In this document: piece by piece, positions 8,361 to 18,356 of the stretch
Layout of the letters: every line of letters begins with the position of its first letter
Numbering within the stretch: the stretch's first letter is position 1
From: an uncultured Gellertiella sp.
GTDB taxonomy: Bacteria > Pseudomonadota > Alphaproteobacteria > Rhizobiales > Rhizobiaceae
Assembly (NCBI RefSeq): GCF_963457605.1
Contig: NZ_OY735139.1
Coordinates: forward strand, 620,001 to 684,000
Direction of reading: 5' to 3'
Length of the DNA stretch: 64,000 bases
Notes under the pieces: model-generated
Told to the model about the DNA's origin: nothing
The model's database searches: none
The model's input: the letters and a program-made list of their open reading frames with translations, nothing else
Position numbers and translations under genes: made by a program

Positions 8361-9593
8361 TCAGCCAGCGCTGCCCTCTTCGCCGATCAGCCTGCCGAGC
8401 CGGGCCATGCCCTCCTCGATCATCTCAGGACTGGCGCAGGAAAAGGACAGGCGGATGTTGTTGGCGCCCGAGCCATCGGCAAAGAAGGCCCGGCCCGGCA
8501 CGAAGGCGACGCGGGCTTTTTCCAGCGAGCGGGAAAGCAGGGTGGCGCCGTCCATGGCTTCGGGAAATGTCACCCAGACAAACATGCCGCCTTCTGGCCG
8601 TATCCATCTGACGCCTGCGGGCATGTGCCGTTCCAGCGCCGCAAGCATGAGGTCGCGCCGGGCGCGGTAGGCGGTGCGGATCTTTTCGACCTGGGCGTCG
8701 AAGATCGAGGCCGCGACCTCGGCAATCGCCATCTGGTTGATCGAGGAGGAGTGGAGATCGGCGGCCTGTTTCATCAGCACCAGCTTGCGGATAACAGGGG
8801 CTGCGGCCACCACCCAACCGACGCGCAGGCCCGGTGCCAGCGTCTTGGAGAAGGAGCCGCTATAGAGCGTGCGGGTGCGGTTGATGTCGCCGCCATGGCG
8901 GGCGATGTCGAGCGCCATGATCGGCGGCACCGGGTCGCCATCGTAACGCAGCGCCTGATAGGCCGCATCCTCGATGACGGGAATGTCGAGGTCCGTCGCG
9001 AGATCCAGCAGATGGTCGCGCGCCGCAAGGCTCATGGTCTCGCCGGTCGGATTGGAGAAATCGGCGGTGACATAGGCGAATTTCACCCTGCCGCCCTTTT
9101 CCGCCGCCTGTGCCCGGTAGAGATCCGGCGTGCGGTTGCCGAGCGGCGTCAGTCGGTCATAGTGCGGCTCATAGGCGTTGAAGGCCTGCAGCGCCCCGAG
9201 ATAGGTGGGCCAGTTGACCAGCGCGGTATCATCAGGTGACAGGAACAGCTTGCCGAGATAATCGAGCACCTGCTGCGAGCCGGAGGTGATCAGAATGTTT
9301 TCCGCCGTGACGGGAATGCCGATCCTGCCCATCTCGCCCGCAAGCCAGTCACGCAACGGGAGAAATCCCTCGCTCACCGAATATTGCAGCGCCGAAGCCG
9401 CCTGGTTGCCGGACAGGATCTTCTGATAGGCCACCTGCATCTCGGCGGCGGGAAACAGGGCGGGATCGGGAATGCCGCCGGCAAAGGAAAGAATGTCAGG
9501 CCGCTCCAGCAGTTTCAGAAGCTCGCGGATTTCCGAGGCCTTCATCCGCGCGGCACGGGTCGCAAAGCTTGATTCCCAGTTGATCACGGCCAT
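8361..9593 (-). CDS. PLP-dependent class I/II aminotransferase (MocR/LysN-like)
   Basis: A fold-type I aminotransferase of about 410 residues. Visible marks are the substrate loop SFAGGIPDPALFP (~36-48), the cofactor-site motif DFSNPTGE (~178-185), VIEDAAYQALRY (~206-217) and the Schiff-base lysine in SGSFSKTLAPGLRVGW (Lys ~250). It most resembles 2-aminoadipate/aromatic or branched-chain-type transaminases; the true amino donor is not readable. The ATG at 9593 is chosen because GGAGGG lies just upstream; an ATG three codons earlier is possible. Its 3' end is copied at 8095-8200. A foldback repeat lies just upstream. Confidence 0.88.
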   Translation of the reverse strand: MAVINWESSFATRAARMKASEIRELLKLLERPDILSFAGGIPDPALFPAAEMQVAYQKILSGNQAASALQYSVSEGFLPLRDWLAGEMGRIGIPVTAENILITSGSQQVLDYLGKLFLSPDDTALVNWPTYLGALQAFNAYEPHYDRLTPLGNRTPDLYRAQAAEKGGRVKFAYVTADFSNPTGETMSLAARDHLLDLATDLDIPVIEDAAYQALRYDGDPVPPIMALDIARHGGDINRTRTLYSGSFSKTLAPGLRVGWVVAAAPVIRKLVLMKQAADLHSSSINQMAIAEVAASIFDAQVEKIRTAYRARRDLMLAALERHMPAGVRWIRPEGGMFVWVTFPEAMDGATLLSRSLEKARVAFVPGRAFFADGSGANNIRLSFSCASPEMIEEGMARLGRLIGEEGSAG

Positions 9594-9610
9594 TCCCTCC
9601 AAGTTTCTTC

Positions 9611-9658
9611 TAGAGTTTGTCGGGAAAACCGGATTCCGGTTTTCCCTGACAAACTCTA
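9611..9658. mobile_element. Foldback element, family 1, minimal copy
   Basis: A 48-base nearly perfect palindrome, starting TAGAGTTTGTCGGGAAAACC and ending in its complement TTTCCCTGACAAACTCTA. It shares its termini with four longer copies at 14325, 21744, 26518 and 35114. The outer TA at each end fits a TA target duplication. It sits in the 5' region of the aminotransferase gene. Confidence 0.75.
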
Positions 9659-9773
9659 AGGAATTTGAGCACCGGGGAGGAGATATGTCAACAATACTGA
9701 CCTATTTTTGCACTACCCATGACGTCAATAATTTTGAACCGGAACAGGTCTCATCACCGCCCTGCCCGGCTGA

Positions 9774-10304
9774 TTATTGCGCGGGAAATTCCAGCTTGCG
9801 GACGTCATAGCCAAGCGCGCGAGCCTTTCTGACCATTCTGGCGAGGCTGGCGCGCGAGGGCACCTCCCGGGCATAGATCCAGAGATTGCGCATGGCGGGA
9901 TCGGCACTGATGAACCAGCGGTGATCGGGCGACTGGTAGCGCACCCAGTAATCGAAGGTGATCAGCAGCGGATAGCGCACGTGGAGTTTTGCCCGTGTGG
10001 TATCCGCATCGGCCAGCGTCCCCCTGCCCTCGATGGTCTTCAGCTTGCCGCCCGGCGTTCCCTCGCGGCAGCCGTCGGTGACGAGGATGTCGCGGGCCGT
10101 CCTGCCGGGACGGTAGGTGGTGAAGCCCGCCACGCAGCCATCCGTCAGCCACATCGGCCGCCGCCCGATTTCAAGCCAGGTGCCGCGATAATGGTCACGC
10201 GCAACCGCCACCACCGGAGGCGAGGCCTGCGCGGCCTCGGCACCGGATATGCTGCTGGCAAGGGCGAACAGGACGGCTGCGAGGGAAAAACGCCTTTTCT
10301 TCAT
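9774..10304 (-). CDS. Lipocalin family protein (Blc-like), exported
   Basis: A protein of about 176 residues starting at ATG 10304, with GGGAG 8 bases upstream. It has an N-terminal signal segment (KKRRFSLAAVLFALASSISGAEA). The lipocalin signature follows in YRGTWLEIGRRPMW (the GxW motif of the first strand), and FDYWVRYQSPDHRWFISADP matches the Blc-type second conserved block. The lipocalin/cytosolic fatty-acid fold binds small hydrophobic ligands; Blc homologues sit in the envelope. No lipobox cysteine is visible, so it is probably periplasmic rather than lipid-anchored. Confidence 0.75.
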   Translation of the reverse strand: MKKRRFSLAAVLFALASSISGAEAAQASPPVVAVARDHYRGTWLEIGRRPMWLTDGCVAGFTTYRPGRTARDILVTDGCREGTPGGKLKTIEGRGTLADADTTRAKLHVRYPLLITFDYWVRYQSPDHRWFISADPAMRNLWIYAREVPSRASLARMVRKARALGYDVRKLEFPAQ

Positions 10305-10429
10305 GACAAGAACTCCCGGGAATGTCGGCGGATGTGCCGGACATGGTCCCCAGAAGCAGCAACGCTTTCGGGACGCTTCAAGTTTCAGCGCGAAAATGGC
10401 CTGTGACGGTGAGTGCTTTTGCCGCCTTA

Positions 10430-10708
10430 TACCAAGGATCACTGATGGGAACCCATTCGACCGGATCGATTTTGGCTTGCGGCCAGGAGAAAACCGCAGT
10501 CGGACCTACCGGTCCGGCGAGGATTTTCGACGCCGTCCGCAAGTCAAAAGCGACCGGCCCTCCGGGGGGCGTGGAATTCGGCCACCGGAGGGCGTCGAAA
10601 TCCTCGGTCGATGCTCAAAGCATCGACCTGCGCATCGACCTGCGGTATTCTCCTGCCCGGTATCCGTTTCCACGCCATCGAATGGGTTCCCATCAGTGAT
10701 CCTTGGTA
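10430..10708. mobile_element. Foldback element, family 2 (MITE-like), copy 1
   Basis: The element is 279 bases with terminal inverted repeats of at least 31 bases beginning TACCAAGGATCACTGATGGG. Internally, further inverted blocks occur (e.g. CCTCCGG/CCGGAGG, GGACCTACCGGTCC, GATGCTCAAAGCATC). A second copy in the opposite orientation is at 46671-46937. There is no coding capacity, so it would be mobilised in trans. Outer TA at both ends suggests a TA-targeting (Tc1/IS630-type) transposase; this is inference. Confidence 0.8.
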
Positions 10709-10791
10709 TTACACCTTGAACACGACGTGAAATGGCGCTTTCATTTCAGTAATTATGAATATATATAGATTGGGAATGGAGGAGTTTGCCC

Positions 10792-11295
10792 GTGCGCAAA
10801 GTTATCATCCTGTTTTCCATGTTCGCCCTCATCTCCAGCCCGGTTCTTGCTGGTTTTGATTCCTGGAGCACGGAAACTGAAAAGGACCCCTTTTCCGGCG
10901 GAATCCGTGTGACCGTGGACTATTCGTCTTCCCTACGATCAGGTGTCGTCATTTTCTGCGATGATGCCCAATCCGGCATTCAGGTGCGCATGATACCCGG
11001 ATTCGCCTATGAGCCTTCCTTGGCAGACGTTACCCCGGAGATCGAATTTGCAATTGATGGTCAGCGTCTCCTCGGACAGGAGGGGCAGACCGGGTCAGTG
11101 GGGGACAATCTGGCTATTTCGGAGACAAATCTGACGGGCGATAATGCCAAGACATTCGTGTCGGCTTTCGCGCAGGCCAAGCGGCAGATCGCAATAAAGG
11201 ACGGGATCAGCGACCGCCCTTACCTTCTGACCGCCCGTCACTCCAAAAAAGCAGGCGAGGCTCTCGTCACCTGCATGGAATCCCAGAAGCACTGA
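10792..11295 (+). CDS. Small secreted protein of unknown function
   Basis: A protein of 167 residues from GTG 10792, with GGAGGAG about 8 bases upstream; a TTG two codons earlier is the only in-frame alternative. The first ~22 residues (RKVIILFSMFALISSPVLA) form a signal peptide, so it is exported. The mature part has two cysteines (IFCDDA near 63 and LVTCMES near 162) that could form a disulfide. No known domain was recognised. It is isolated between a foldback element and a convergent gene, and its base composition is less GC-rich than its neighbours. Confidence 0.7.
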   Translation: MRKVIILFSMFALISSPVLAGFDSWSTETEKDPFSGGIRVTVDYSSSLRSGVVIFCDDAQSGIQVRMIPGFAYEPSLADVTPEIEFAIDGQRLLGQEGQTGSVGDNLAISETNLTGDNAKTFVSAFAQAKRQIAIKDGISDRPYLLTARHSKKAGEALVTCMESQKH

Positions 11296-11361
11296 AATTC
11301 CAGCCAGCAAGGTCGCTTGCATGGTTTGGCTCGTCACGCAATTGCGTTGCGCTGCTTGTTG

Positions 11362-12036
11362 TTATCTTTTCACCGCCAGCCAGATCACATGCCGGGCACC
11401 GCTGCGCCGGGCGTTGGCGCGCACGGTGACGGTTTCGGTGGCAAAGCCGCAGTCCTTCAGCCGCCGGGTGAAGCGTTCGTCGGGGCCGGAGGACCAGACG
11501 GCGAGCACGCCGCCGGATGCCAGCGCCTCCTCAGCCGCCCGCAGACCGACATGGTGGTAGAGGCTGTCATTGGCGGTGCGGGTCAGCCCGTCGGGGCCAT
11601 TGTCGACATCGAGCAGGATGGCATCATAGCCGGAGCGGGCAGCCCGGATCATTGCCCCGACATCGCCTTCGCGGACATCGACCCTTGCATCGTCCAGACA
11701 GCCGTTGAAAATCGCCGCCATCGGCCCGCGCGCCCAGGAAATGACCGAAGGCACCAGTTCGGCGACCGTGACCCGCGCCTCGGCAGGCAGAACGGCAAGG
11801 GCGGCGCGCAGGGTAAACCCCATGCCCAGCCCGCCGATCAGCACCCGGGGCCGGGCGACATGGGTCAGCCGCGCCGCCGACAATTCGGCCAGCGCCTCTT
11901 CCGACCCGCTGAGCCGGCTGTTCATCAGCTCGTTGGCGCCGAGCATGATGGAAAATTCCTGGCCGCGCTGCTTCAGCCGCAGTTGATTGACATCACCGGG
12001 GACCGGGGCGCGGTCGATTTCGATCCAGGGCAGCAT
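11362..12036 (-). CDS. Spermidine synthase-like SAM-dependent methyltransferase-fold protein
   Basis: A protein of about 224 residues with a SpeE-type Rossmann core: VLIGGLGMGFTLRAAL (~66-81) as the SAM-site glycine motif, VAELVPSVISWAR as the acidic-loop strand, and DAILLDVDNGPDG where spermidine synthases carry their catalytic aspartates. The N-terminal beta-hairpin domain is reduced, so true polyamine synthesis is doubtful. Rhizobial proteins of this type are usually annotated only as spermidine synthase-like. The start is uncertain: ATG 12036 gives MLPWIEIDRA, and ATG 12051 adds five residues. Neither has a strong ribosome site. Confidence 0.75.
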   Translation of the reverse strand: MLPWIEIDRAPVPGDVNQLRLKQRGQEFSIMLGANELMNSRLSGSEEALAELSAARLTHVARPRVLIGGLGMGFTLRAALAVLPAEARVTVAELVPSVISWARGPMAAIFNGCLDDARVDVREGDVGAMIRAARSGYDAILLDVDNGPDGLTRTANDSLYHHVGLRAAEEALASGGVLAVWSSGPDERFTRRLKDCGFATETVTVRANARRSGARHVIWLAVKR

Positions 12037-12051
12037 GGGCGGGGGTCTCAT

Positions 12052-12339
12052 TGTTGATGCCACGCGCCCTACCATATCCCGTTCCGGGACGCAGCGGTTT
12101 TGTTGGATCAGACATGCGGGATATCAGGCAGATACTTTCGGGATCAGGCAAAATTTGATTGCACACAAACAAGCACATCTCCCAAAGGTAGAAATAGCAA
12201 CAGTGAGGCAAGGTAACCCATAACAAAAATGTCGTTCAAGCAACAATAGTCTCTGCATAGATGAACAAACCCACACTTTGTATTTGATATTCCTGATTTA
12301 AAGAGTACAGATACGACAGTTGCGGCGACGGGGGCCCAC
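12052..12339. other. AT-richer intergenic region between divergent genes
   Basis: This region must hold the promoters of the spermidine synthase-like gene (leftward) and the PAS-GGDEF-EAL gene (rightward). Short direct repeats of GGGATATCAGGC/GGGATCAGGC occur near 12118-12150. No gene or clear promoter could be defined. Confidence 0.45.
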
Positions 12340-14163
12340 ATGCAGAGCAACGATTCGGATCCGGTGACCGGCGGCGGAACACCCAATCCAGAGACCATGG
12401 ATCAAGACAGCGCCCTGCTGTCTCAAGACAGCGCCCTGCTGTCTGCGGACGGTTCGCCATGGTCGCATTGCGATATGGTTGTCTCGGCCGGCTTTACCAA
12501 TGCGACACGGCTCGCGGTCATTGCCATCAGCATGGATGGCAGGATTGCCTTCGTCAATCCGGCAACCGAGCGGCTGTTCGGCTATAGCAGAACCGAGATG
12601 GTCGGCCAGCCGATCACCATCATCATCCCGGAGCGGATGCGCGGTGCCCATTCCAGCGGCCTCGGCCGCACCGCTGCCGGAGCCCAGCCGAATATTGTCG
12701 GCAAGACGGTCGAGGTGGGGGCACTGCGCAAGGACGGCAGCGAATTCCCCATCGAGATCACCCTGTCGCTGTGGGAAAATGCCAGGGGCAAGTTTGCCGG
12801 CGCGATGATCAAGGACATTACCGACCGCCGCGAGCGGGAGGACCGGCTGCTGCGGCTGGCAAGCCAGGACACGCTGACCGGTCTGCATAACCGCACCCGG
12901 ATCACCGATCTGCTCCGGGTCGAGCTTTCTGCGGGCCGGCCGGCAGCGGTCTATCTGCTGGATCTCGATGGCTTCAAGGAGGTCAACGACACCCATGGCC
13001 ATGTCACCGGCGATGCGTTGTTGCAGGCGATCGGCGTCCGCCTGCCCTATATGCTGCCGCATGGTGCCGAAGTGGCGCGGTTTGGCAGCGATGAATTTGC
13101 CGTGCTGATCCCCGGCGTGCCGGATCTCGATGTCGCCAGGGCGCAGGCTGCGGGCATGCTCGTGTCCTTTGCAACACCGTTCGAACTCGGCGGTCTCTCC
13201 TGCACCATCAGCGCCAGCATCGGTCTGGTACTGACATCCCCCTCCGAAACCGCTTCGGATGCAGAGGAGGTGCTGGCCAGCGCCGATCTGGCGCTCTACC
13301 GGGCCAAGGCCGCCGGTCGACAGACCTTTGAAGTCTATGACCCCGCCATGCGGCGGGAATCCCAGGCGCTGCGGGACATGCGTGACGAGTTGCGCATTGC
13401 GCTGCGCCAGGGCGAGCTTGAGCTATACTATCAGCCGCAGGCGCGGCTTGCCGACCGGCAGGTACTGGGTTTTGAGGCCCTGATCCGCTGGAACCATCCC
13501 GAACGCGGCCTGCTGCCGCCGCACGCCTTTCTGCCGGCCCTCGAACAGAGTGCGCTGGCGCTGGATATCGGCTGGTGGACCCTGGATGAGGCCTGCCGCC
13601 AGATGGGGCACCTGCACCGGATCGGTTACAGGAGCCTGAAAATCGGCGTCAACCTGTTTTCCGCCCAGTTCCGTGCCCCCAATCTGGCGGCAAAGGTCGA
13701 AGCAGCCATCAGCAACCATGGCCTTCCCCCTGCGGCGCTCGAGCTTGAGGTGACGGAGACCATTGCCCTGCATGATGACGGACGGTCGCTCGACGCCATC
13801 TCGCGGCTGCGCCAGATGGGCATCGGCATTGCCTTCGATGATTTCGGCACCGGTTTTGCATCGCTGAGTTCCCTGCAACGCTATCCGCTGACGACACTGA
13901 AGATCGACCGCAGCTTCATCCGCGATCTCGCGCTGAAACCCCGCGACGCCGCCATCGTCAAGGCGCTTGCCGCCATGAGCGCCGATCTCGGGCTTGAAAC
14001 CATCGCCGAAGGCATCGAGACCCCGGAACAGGAAGCGCTGGTACGCAGTTTCGGCTGCCAGAACGGCCAGGGCTATTTCTATGGACGCCCGATGCCCTCA
14101 AGCGCCTTGCTGCCCTTCCTCGGACGTTCGGAGGAAATCCAGGAACGGATTGCGCAAGGCTAG
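12340..14163 (+). CDS. PAS-GGDEF-EAL cyclic-di-GMP signalling protein
   Basis: This 607-residue protein has a PAS sensor domain (~47-165, NPATERLFGYSRTEMVGQPI), a GGDEF domain (~175-330) and an EAL phosphodiesterase domain (~345-595). The GGDEF signature is RFGSDEF (~247-253), so the second glycine is replaced by serine. The EAL domain keeps its key residues: FEALIRW (~377), NLFSAQFR, ETIALHD, FDDFGTGFAS (~498) and KIDRSFI (~520). It therefore probably degrades c-di-GMP, with the GGDEF part weak or regulatory. No membrane segment is visible, so it is cytoplasmic. Near residues 22-35 a seven-residue unit (QDSALLS) is perfectly tandem-duplicated at DNA level (12403-12444). Its TAG stop coincides with the end of a foldback element. 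Confidence 0.92.
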   Translation: MQSNDSDPVTGGGTPNPETMDQDSALLSQDSALLSADGSPWSHCDMVVSAGFTNATRLAVIAISMDGRIAFVNPATERLFGYSRTEMVGQPITIIIPERMRGAHSSGLGRTAAGAQPNIVGKTVEVGALRKDGSEFPIEITLSLWENARGKFAGAMIKDITDRREREDRLLRLASQDTLTGLHNRTRITDLLRVELSAGRPAAVYLLDLDGFKEVNDTHGHVTGDALLQAIGVRLPYMLPHGAEVARFGSDEFAVLIPGVPDLDVARAQAAGMLVSFATPFELGGLSCTISASIGLVLTSPSETASDAEEVLASADLALYRAKAAGRQTFEVYDPAMRRESQALRDMRDELRIALRQGELELYYQPQARLADRQVLGFEALIRWNHPERGLLPPHAFLPALEQSALALDIGWWTLDEACRQMGHLHRIGYRSLKIGVNLFSAQFRAPNLAAKVEAAISNHGLPPAALELEVTETIALHDDGRSLDAISRLRQMGIGIAFDDFGTGFASLSSLQRYPLTTLKIDRSFIRDLALKPRDAAIVKALAAMSADLGLETIAEGIETPEQEALVRSFGCQNGQGYFYGRPMPSSALLPFLGRSEEIQERIAQG

Positions 14164-14237
14164 TGGAATGAATTTGACATTCGATGCGCATTCGCCGCGA
14201 TCTCGAGGATCGAATGTCAAATTCGTAAATCCCACTA
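14161..14237. mobile_element. Foldback element, family 3, copy 1
   Basis: A 77-base hairpin with ends TAGTGGAATG... and ...CCCACTA and inner arms GAATTTGACATTCGAT/ATCGAATGTCAAATTC. Its first three bases are the stop codon of the PAS-GGDEF-EAL gene. It is structurally like the neighbouring element at 14253. Confidence 0.65.
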
Positions 14238-14252
14238 GAATCATAGTGTTAC

Positions 14253-14326
14253 GAGTGGTTTCATGATTCCGACATTTGCTCTCGAGGGTAAAGCGGACGG
14301 TAGCAAATGTCGGAATCAAACCACTA
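14253..14326. mobile_element. Foldback element, family 3, copy 2
   Basis: A hairpin of about 74 bases with arms AGTGGTTT(CAT)GATTCCGACATTTGCT on the left and AGCAAATGTCGGAATCAAACCACT on the right. It abuts the family 1 element at 14325, sharing the CTAG junction. It is related in design and end sequence (AGTGG/CCACT) to the element at 14161. Confidence 0.65.
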
Positions 14327-14457
14327 GAGTTTGTCAGGGAAAACACGCAAACGACGTTTTGCGTTTGGACTCCGGTTTTCCCGCGCGAACACGCTTGAGC
14401 AGGAAAACAAGGGGAGCCAGAGTCTGTCTGGTTGCCCGCGGACCAGACAGACTCTGG
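14325..14457. mobile_element. Foldback element, family 1, diverged copy
   Basis: Starts TAGAGTTTGTCAGGGAAAAC and ends in the second palindrome type of this family, CCAGAGTCTGTCTGGT/ACCAGACAGACTCTGG (14417-14457). The interior is altered (CGCAAACGACGTTTTGCG). Its right terminus is CTGG rather than CTA, so it may be degraded. Confidence 0.65.
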
Positions 14458-14508
14458 AAACATCTGGCCCCGCAACAGCCACGCGTCCTCAGGGAGATAG
14501 ACGACATG

Positions 14509-14537
14509 AAAAACCCCGCAGCCTGCGCTGCGGGGTT
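14509..14537 (-). terminator. Rho-independent terminator for ilvC
   Basis: The stem AACCCCGCAGC/GCTGCGGGGTT has a short loop. On the reverse strand it is followed by five T residues. It lies about 200 bases past the ilvC stop, beyond the duplicated ilvC 3' ends. On the forward strand the stem is followed by only a short T-run, so it could act weakly in both directions. Confidence 0.75.
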
Positions 14538-14582
14538 TGAAATTGCCTACATGCCCGGCACGCAAGCCTTGGTTGCGGGCTT

Positions 14583-16485
<1,903 letters not shown>

Positions 16486-16514
16486 GGATGGGCGGGCTTT
16501 CGCAAGGGTTGATG

Positions 16515-16530
16515 CGTACCGTACGGTACG
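16515..16530. promoter_or_regulatory. Perfect 16-base palindrome, TetR operator candidate
   Basis: CGTACCGTACGGTACG is self-complementary and lies 30 bases upstream of the TetR start. TetR-family dimers bind palindromes of this size, and the position fits self-repression. It also lies about 230 bases upstream of the divergent small secreted-protein genes. Confidence 0.6.
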
Positions 16531-16758
16531 GTTCCGATGCTTTATGCGCGTTTGCGGAACCAAGGTCAAGCCGGAATCATCCCGGCCATGCGCTTCTATT
16601 TTGCCACAGCGGCGAAAGAAGATCTGCGTAACGATCATTGTCCCAGATTTGGGCGGAGACCGGACCCCGGACCTTCGCTACTGTCCGCCCCGGCAGGCCG
16701 GAACGGACCGGGCCCTGTCGCCTTCTTGCCCCCTCGCCTCTACCGACGGACAGACCTG

Positions 16759-17220
16759 ATGACACCCATTCGCCTGATGTTGATGCTTGCCGCCCTGTTT
16801 CTTGCCACCCCGATCCTGCCTGCCACGGCCTTTGCCGCCAGCGACGAGGAAATCTACAATCAGGTCGACCAGTTGCACGGCCATGCCGACCAACTCGACA
16901 AGGTGCTGCCGGAAATCCGCCGCGCCTTTGGTGATGGCGATTCAAGGAGGCTTGCCACCTATTCCAGCTTTCCGCTGCCGGTCAAAAACAATGGTGAAGC
17001 CTATGACATCAACGATGGTGCCGATCTGGTCAAATATTTCGACACGCTGGTGACGCAGCAAACCCGCGATGCGGTGGCGGCGATGGACTATGGCGACCTG
17101 ATCGTCAACTCATCCGGCGTCGGCCTTGCCAATGGCGCGGTCTGGCTGAGCTTCGTCTGCGCCGACGATGCCTGCAAGGACGGCAAATGGCAGATCATCT
17201 CGATCAACAATCAGGAGTGA
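16759..17220 (+). CDS. Small exported protein of unknown function
   Basis: A protein of 153 residues starting at ATG 16759. A signal peptide covers residues 1-27 (IRLMLMLAALFLATPILPATAFA). The mature part has an amphipathic start (EEIYNQVDQLHGHADQLDKVLPEIRRAF) and a C-terminal VCADDACKDGKWQI with two cysteines that could pair. The overall pattern (predicted periplasmic, ending in a GxWQI strand) resembles NTF2-like accessory folds, but I do not assign a family. The next gene starts 5 bases after its stop, so they form an operon. Confidence 0.7.
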   Translation: MTPIRLMLMLAALFLATPILPATAFAASDEEIYNQVDQLHGHADQLDKVLPEIRRAFGDGDSRRLATYSSFPLPVKNNGEAYDINDGADLVKYFDTLVTQQTRDAVAAMDYGDLIVNSSGVGLANGAVWLSFVCADDACKDGKWQIISINNQE

Positions 17221-17225
17221 CAGGC

Positions 17226-17636
17226 ATGTTCGCAAATTCCCATCACCGCTCCGGCGTCTTCAAGGCGAAGCGCCTGCCGCAGGCGCTCCTCCTCGGGCTC
17301 GCCCTGCTGTCGGCGGGCGTGGCAGAGGCCGCGCCCGAAAACCGCTGCGGCTGGGTGGTCAATCCCACCCCCGGCAACTGGTGGCTGACAGACCGTGACG
17401 ACACCTGGATCATGACCAGCCAGGGCGGCGAGCAGGAACCTGATGGCATGGACAAGATCGGCGATATCTCGGCCGGCGACTATGTCGCCACCAATGGATA
17501 TTACGGCTATGCCTGCGGCTGCATGAAGGTGGATGTCGACAAGACCGGCAAGCGCATCGCCAGGATCTACAGCTTCAGGCAGTTGCCGATTGCCAAATGC
17601 AGGGCCGACACGTCGCTGCCCTCCGCAGATCAATAG
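17226..17636 (+). CDS. DUF4087-like small exported protein
   Basis: A protein of 136 residues from ATG 17226; its AGGAG site overlaps the end of the upstream gene. A signal peptide (KRLPQALLLGLALLSAGVAEA) is followed by ENRCGWVVNPTPGNWWLTDRDDTW, the hallmark of the DUF4087 family. GYACGCMKVDVD and IAKCRAD supply further cysteines for likely disulfides. The family is periplasmic or secreted and of unknown role. It is co-transcribed with the preceding small exported protein. Confidence 0.78.
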   Translation: MFANSHHRSGVFKAKRLPQALLLGLALLSAGVAEAAPENRCGWVVNPTPGNWWLTDRDDTWIMTSQGGEQEPDGMDKIGDISAGDYVATNGYYGYACGCMKVDVDKTGKRIARIYSFRQLPIAKCRADTSLPSADQ

Positions 17637-17746
17637 GCAGGCAAGGCAAGGTCGTGCTGGCCCACCGCCTGTCTGGTCGCCGGTGGCATCCGCTTCAGCC
17701 CGTTCCGCTCCGGCGAGCATTTCTGACGCGGGACGCGCCAGCCTTC

Positions 17747-18211
17747 TCATTGCGCATAGGTGACCGGCAGCGCACCGCTGCCCTTCAGCAGTTCCATCGA
17801 AATCGAGGCGGAGACGTCGAAGAGTTCGATGCGGCGGACGATCTGCTTGTAGATCACGTCATAATGCTCGACCGAGGGCAACACGATCTTCAGGATGTAA
17901 TCGTGGTTGCCGGTCAGCCGGTGCGCCTCGACGATTTCAGGGATGTCACTGATCGCCTTGCGAAAACTCTCGATCCAGTCATCGGCATGGTGGGCGGTCT
18001 TGATCAGCGCGAAGAGCGTCGTCGGCACGCCCATCCGGGTCCGGTTCAGCACCGCGATGCGCCGTTCGACATAGCCCTCGTCCTCCAGCCGCTGGATGCG
18101 CCGCGAGCAGGCGGAGACCGACAGCGACACCCGCCCGGCCAGATCACTCACCGAAAGGCTTGCGTCGATTTGCAGAAGGGACAGGAGCTTGCGGTCGCGG
18201 TCATCTATCAT
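17747..18211 (-). CDS. Lrp/AsnC-family transcriptional regulator
   Basis: The protein has 154 residues from ATG 18211 (MIDDRDRKLLSLLQIDASLS); an ATG three codons earlier has its ribosome site too close. The N-terminal winged helix (LSVSDLAGRVSLSVSACSRRIQRLEDEGYV) is followed by an AsnC/RAM ligand domain (TGNHDYILKIVLPSVEHYDVI). Lrp-type regulators sense amino acids. It is divergent from the Asp/Glu-racemase-family gene 146 bases away, so it probably controls that gene and the following ATC hydrolase. The effector may be an amino acid such as cysteine; this is inference. Confidence 0.88.
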   Translation of the reverse strand: MIDDRDRKLLSLLQIDASLSVSDLAGRVSLSVSACSRRIQRLEDEGYVERRIAVLNRTRMGVPTTLFALIKTAHHADDWIESFRKAISDIPEIVEAHRLTGNHDYILKIVLPSVEHYDVIYKQIVRRIELFDVSASISMELLKGSGALPVTYAQ

Positions 18212-18356
18212 TGCCGCCATCCTTTGCGCGGTTTTATCGAATGGCGCAAATACTGCGCGTGCCGCCGCCGAAATCAATTGAAAAATGCAAACAAACTTCA
18301 CCTTTCCCGGGCCACTATGGCCTATATTCGCTTTCACGCATTGAGGAGGGGTTTCC

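Noticed and set aside
10430-10708. Large hairpin considered as a structured RNA or rho-independent terminator
   Set aside because: A second full copy elsewhere in inverse orientation, with matching terminal repeats and no T-run, points to a mobile element.
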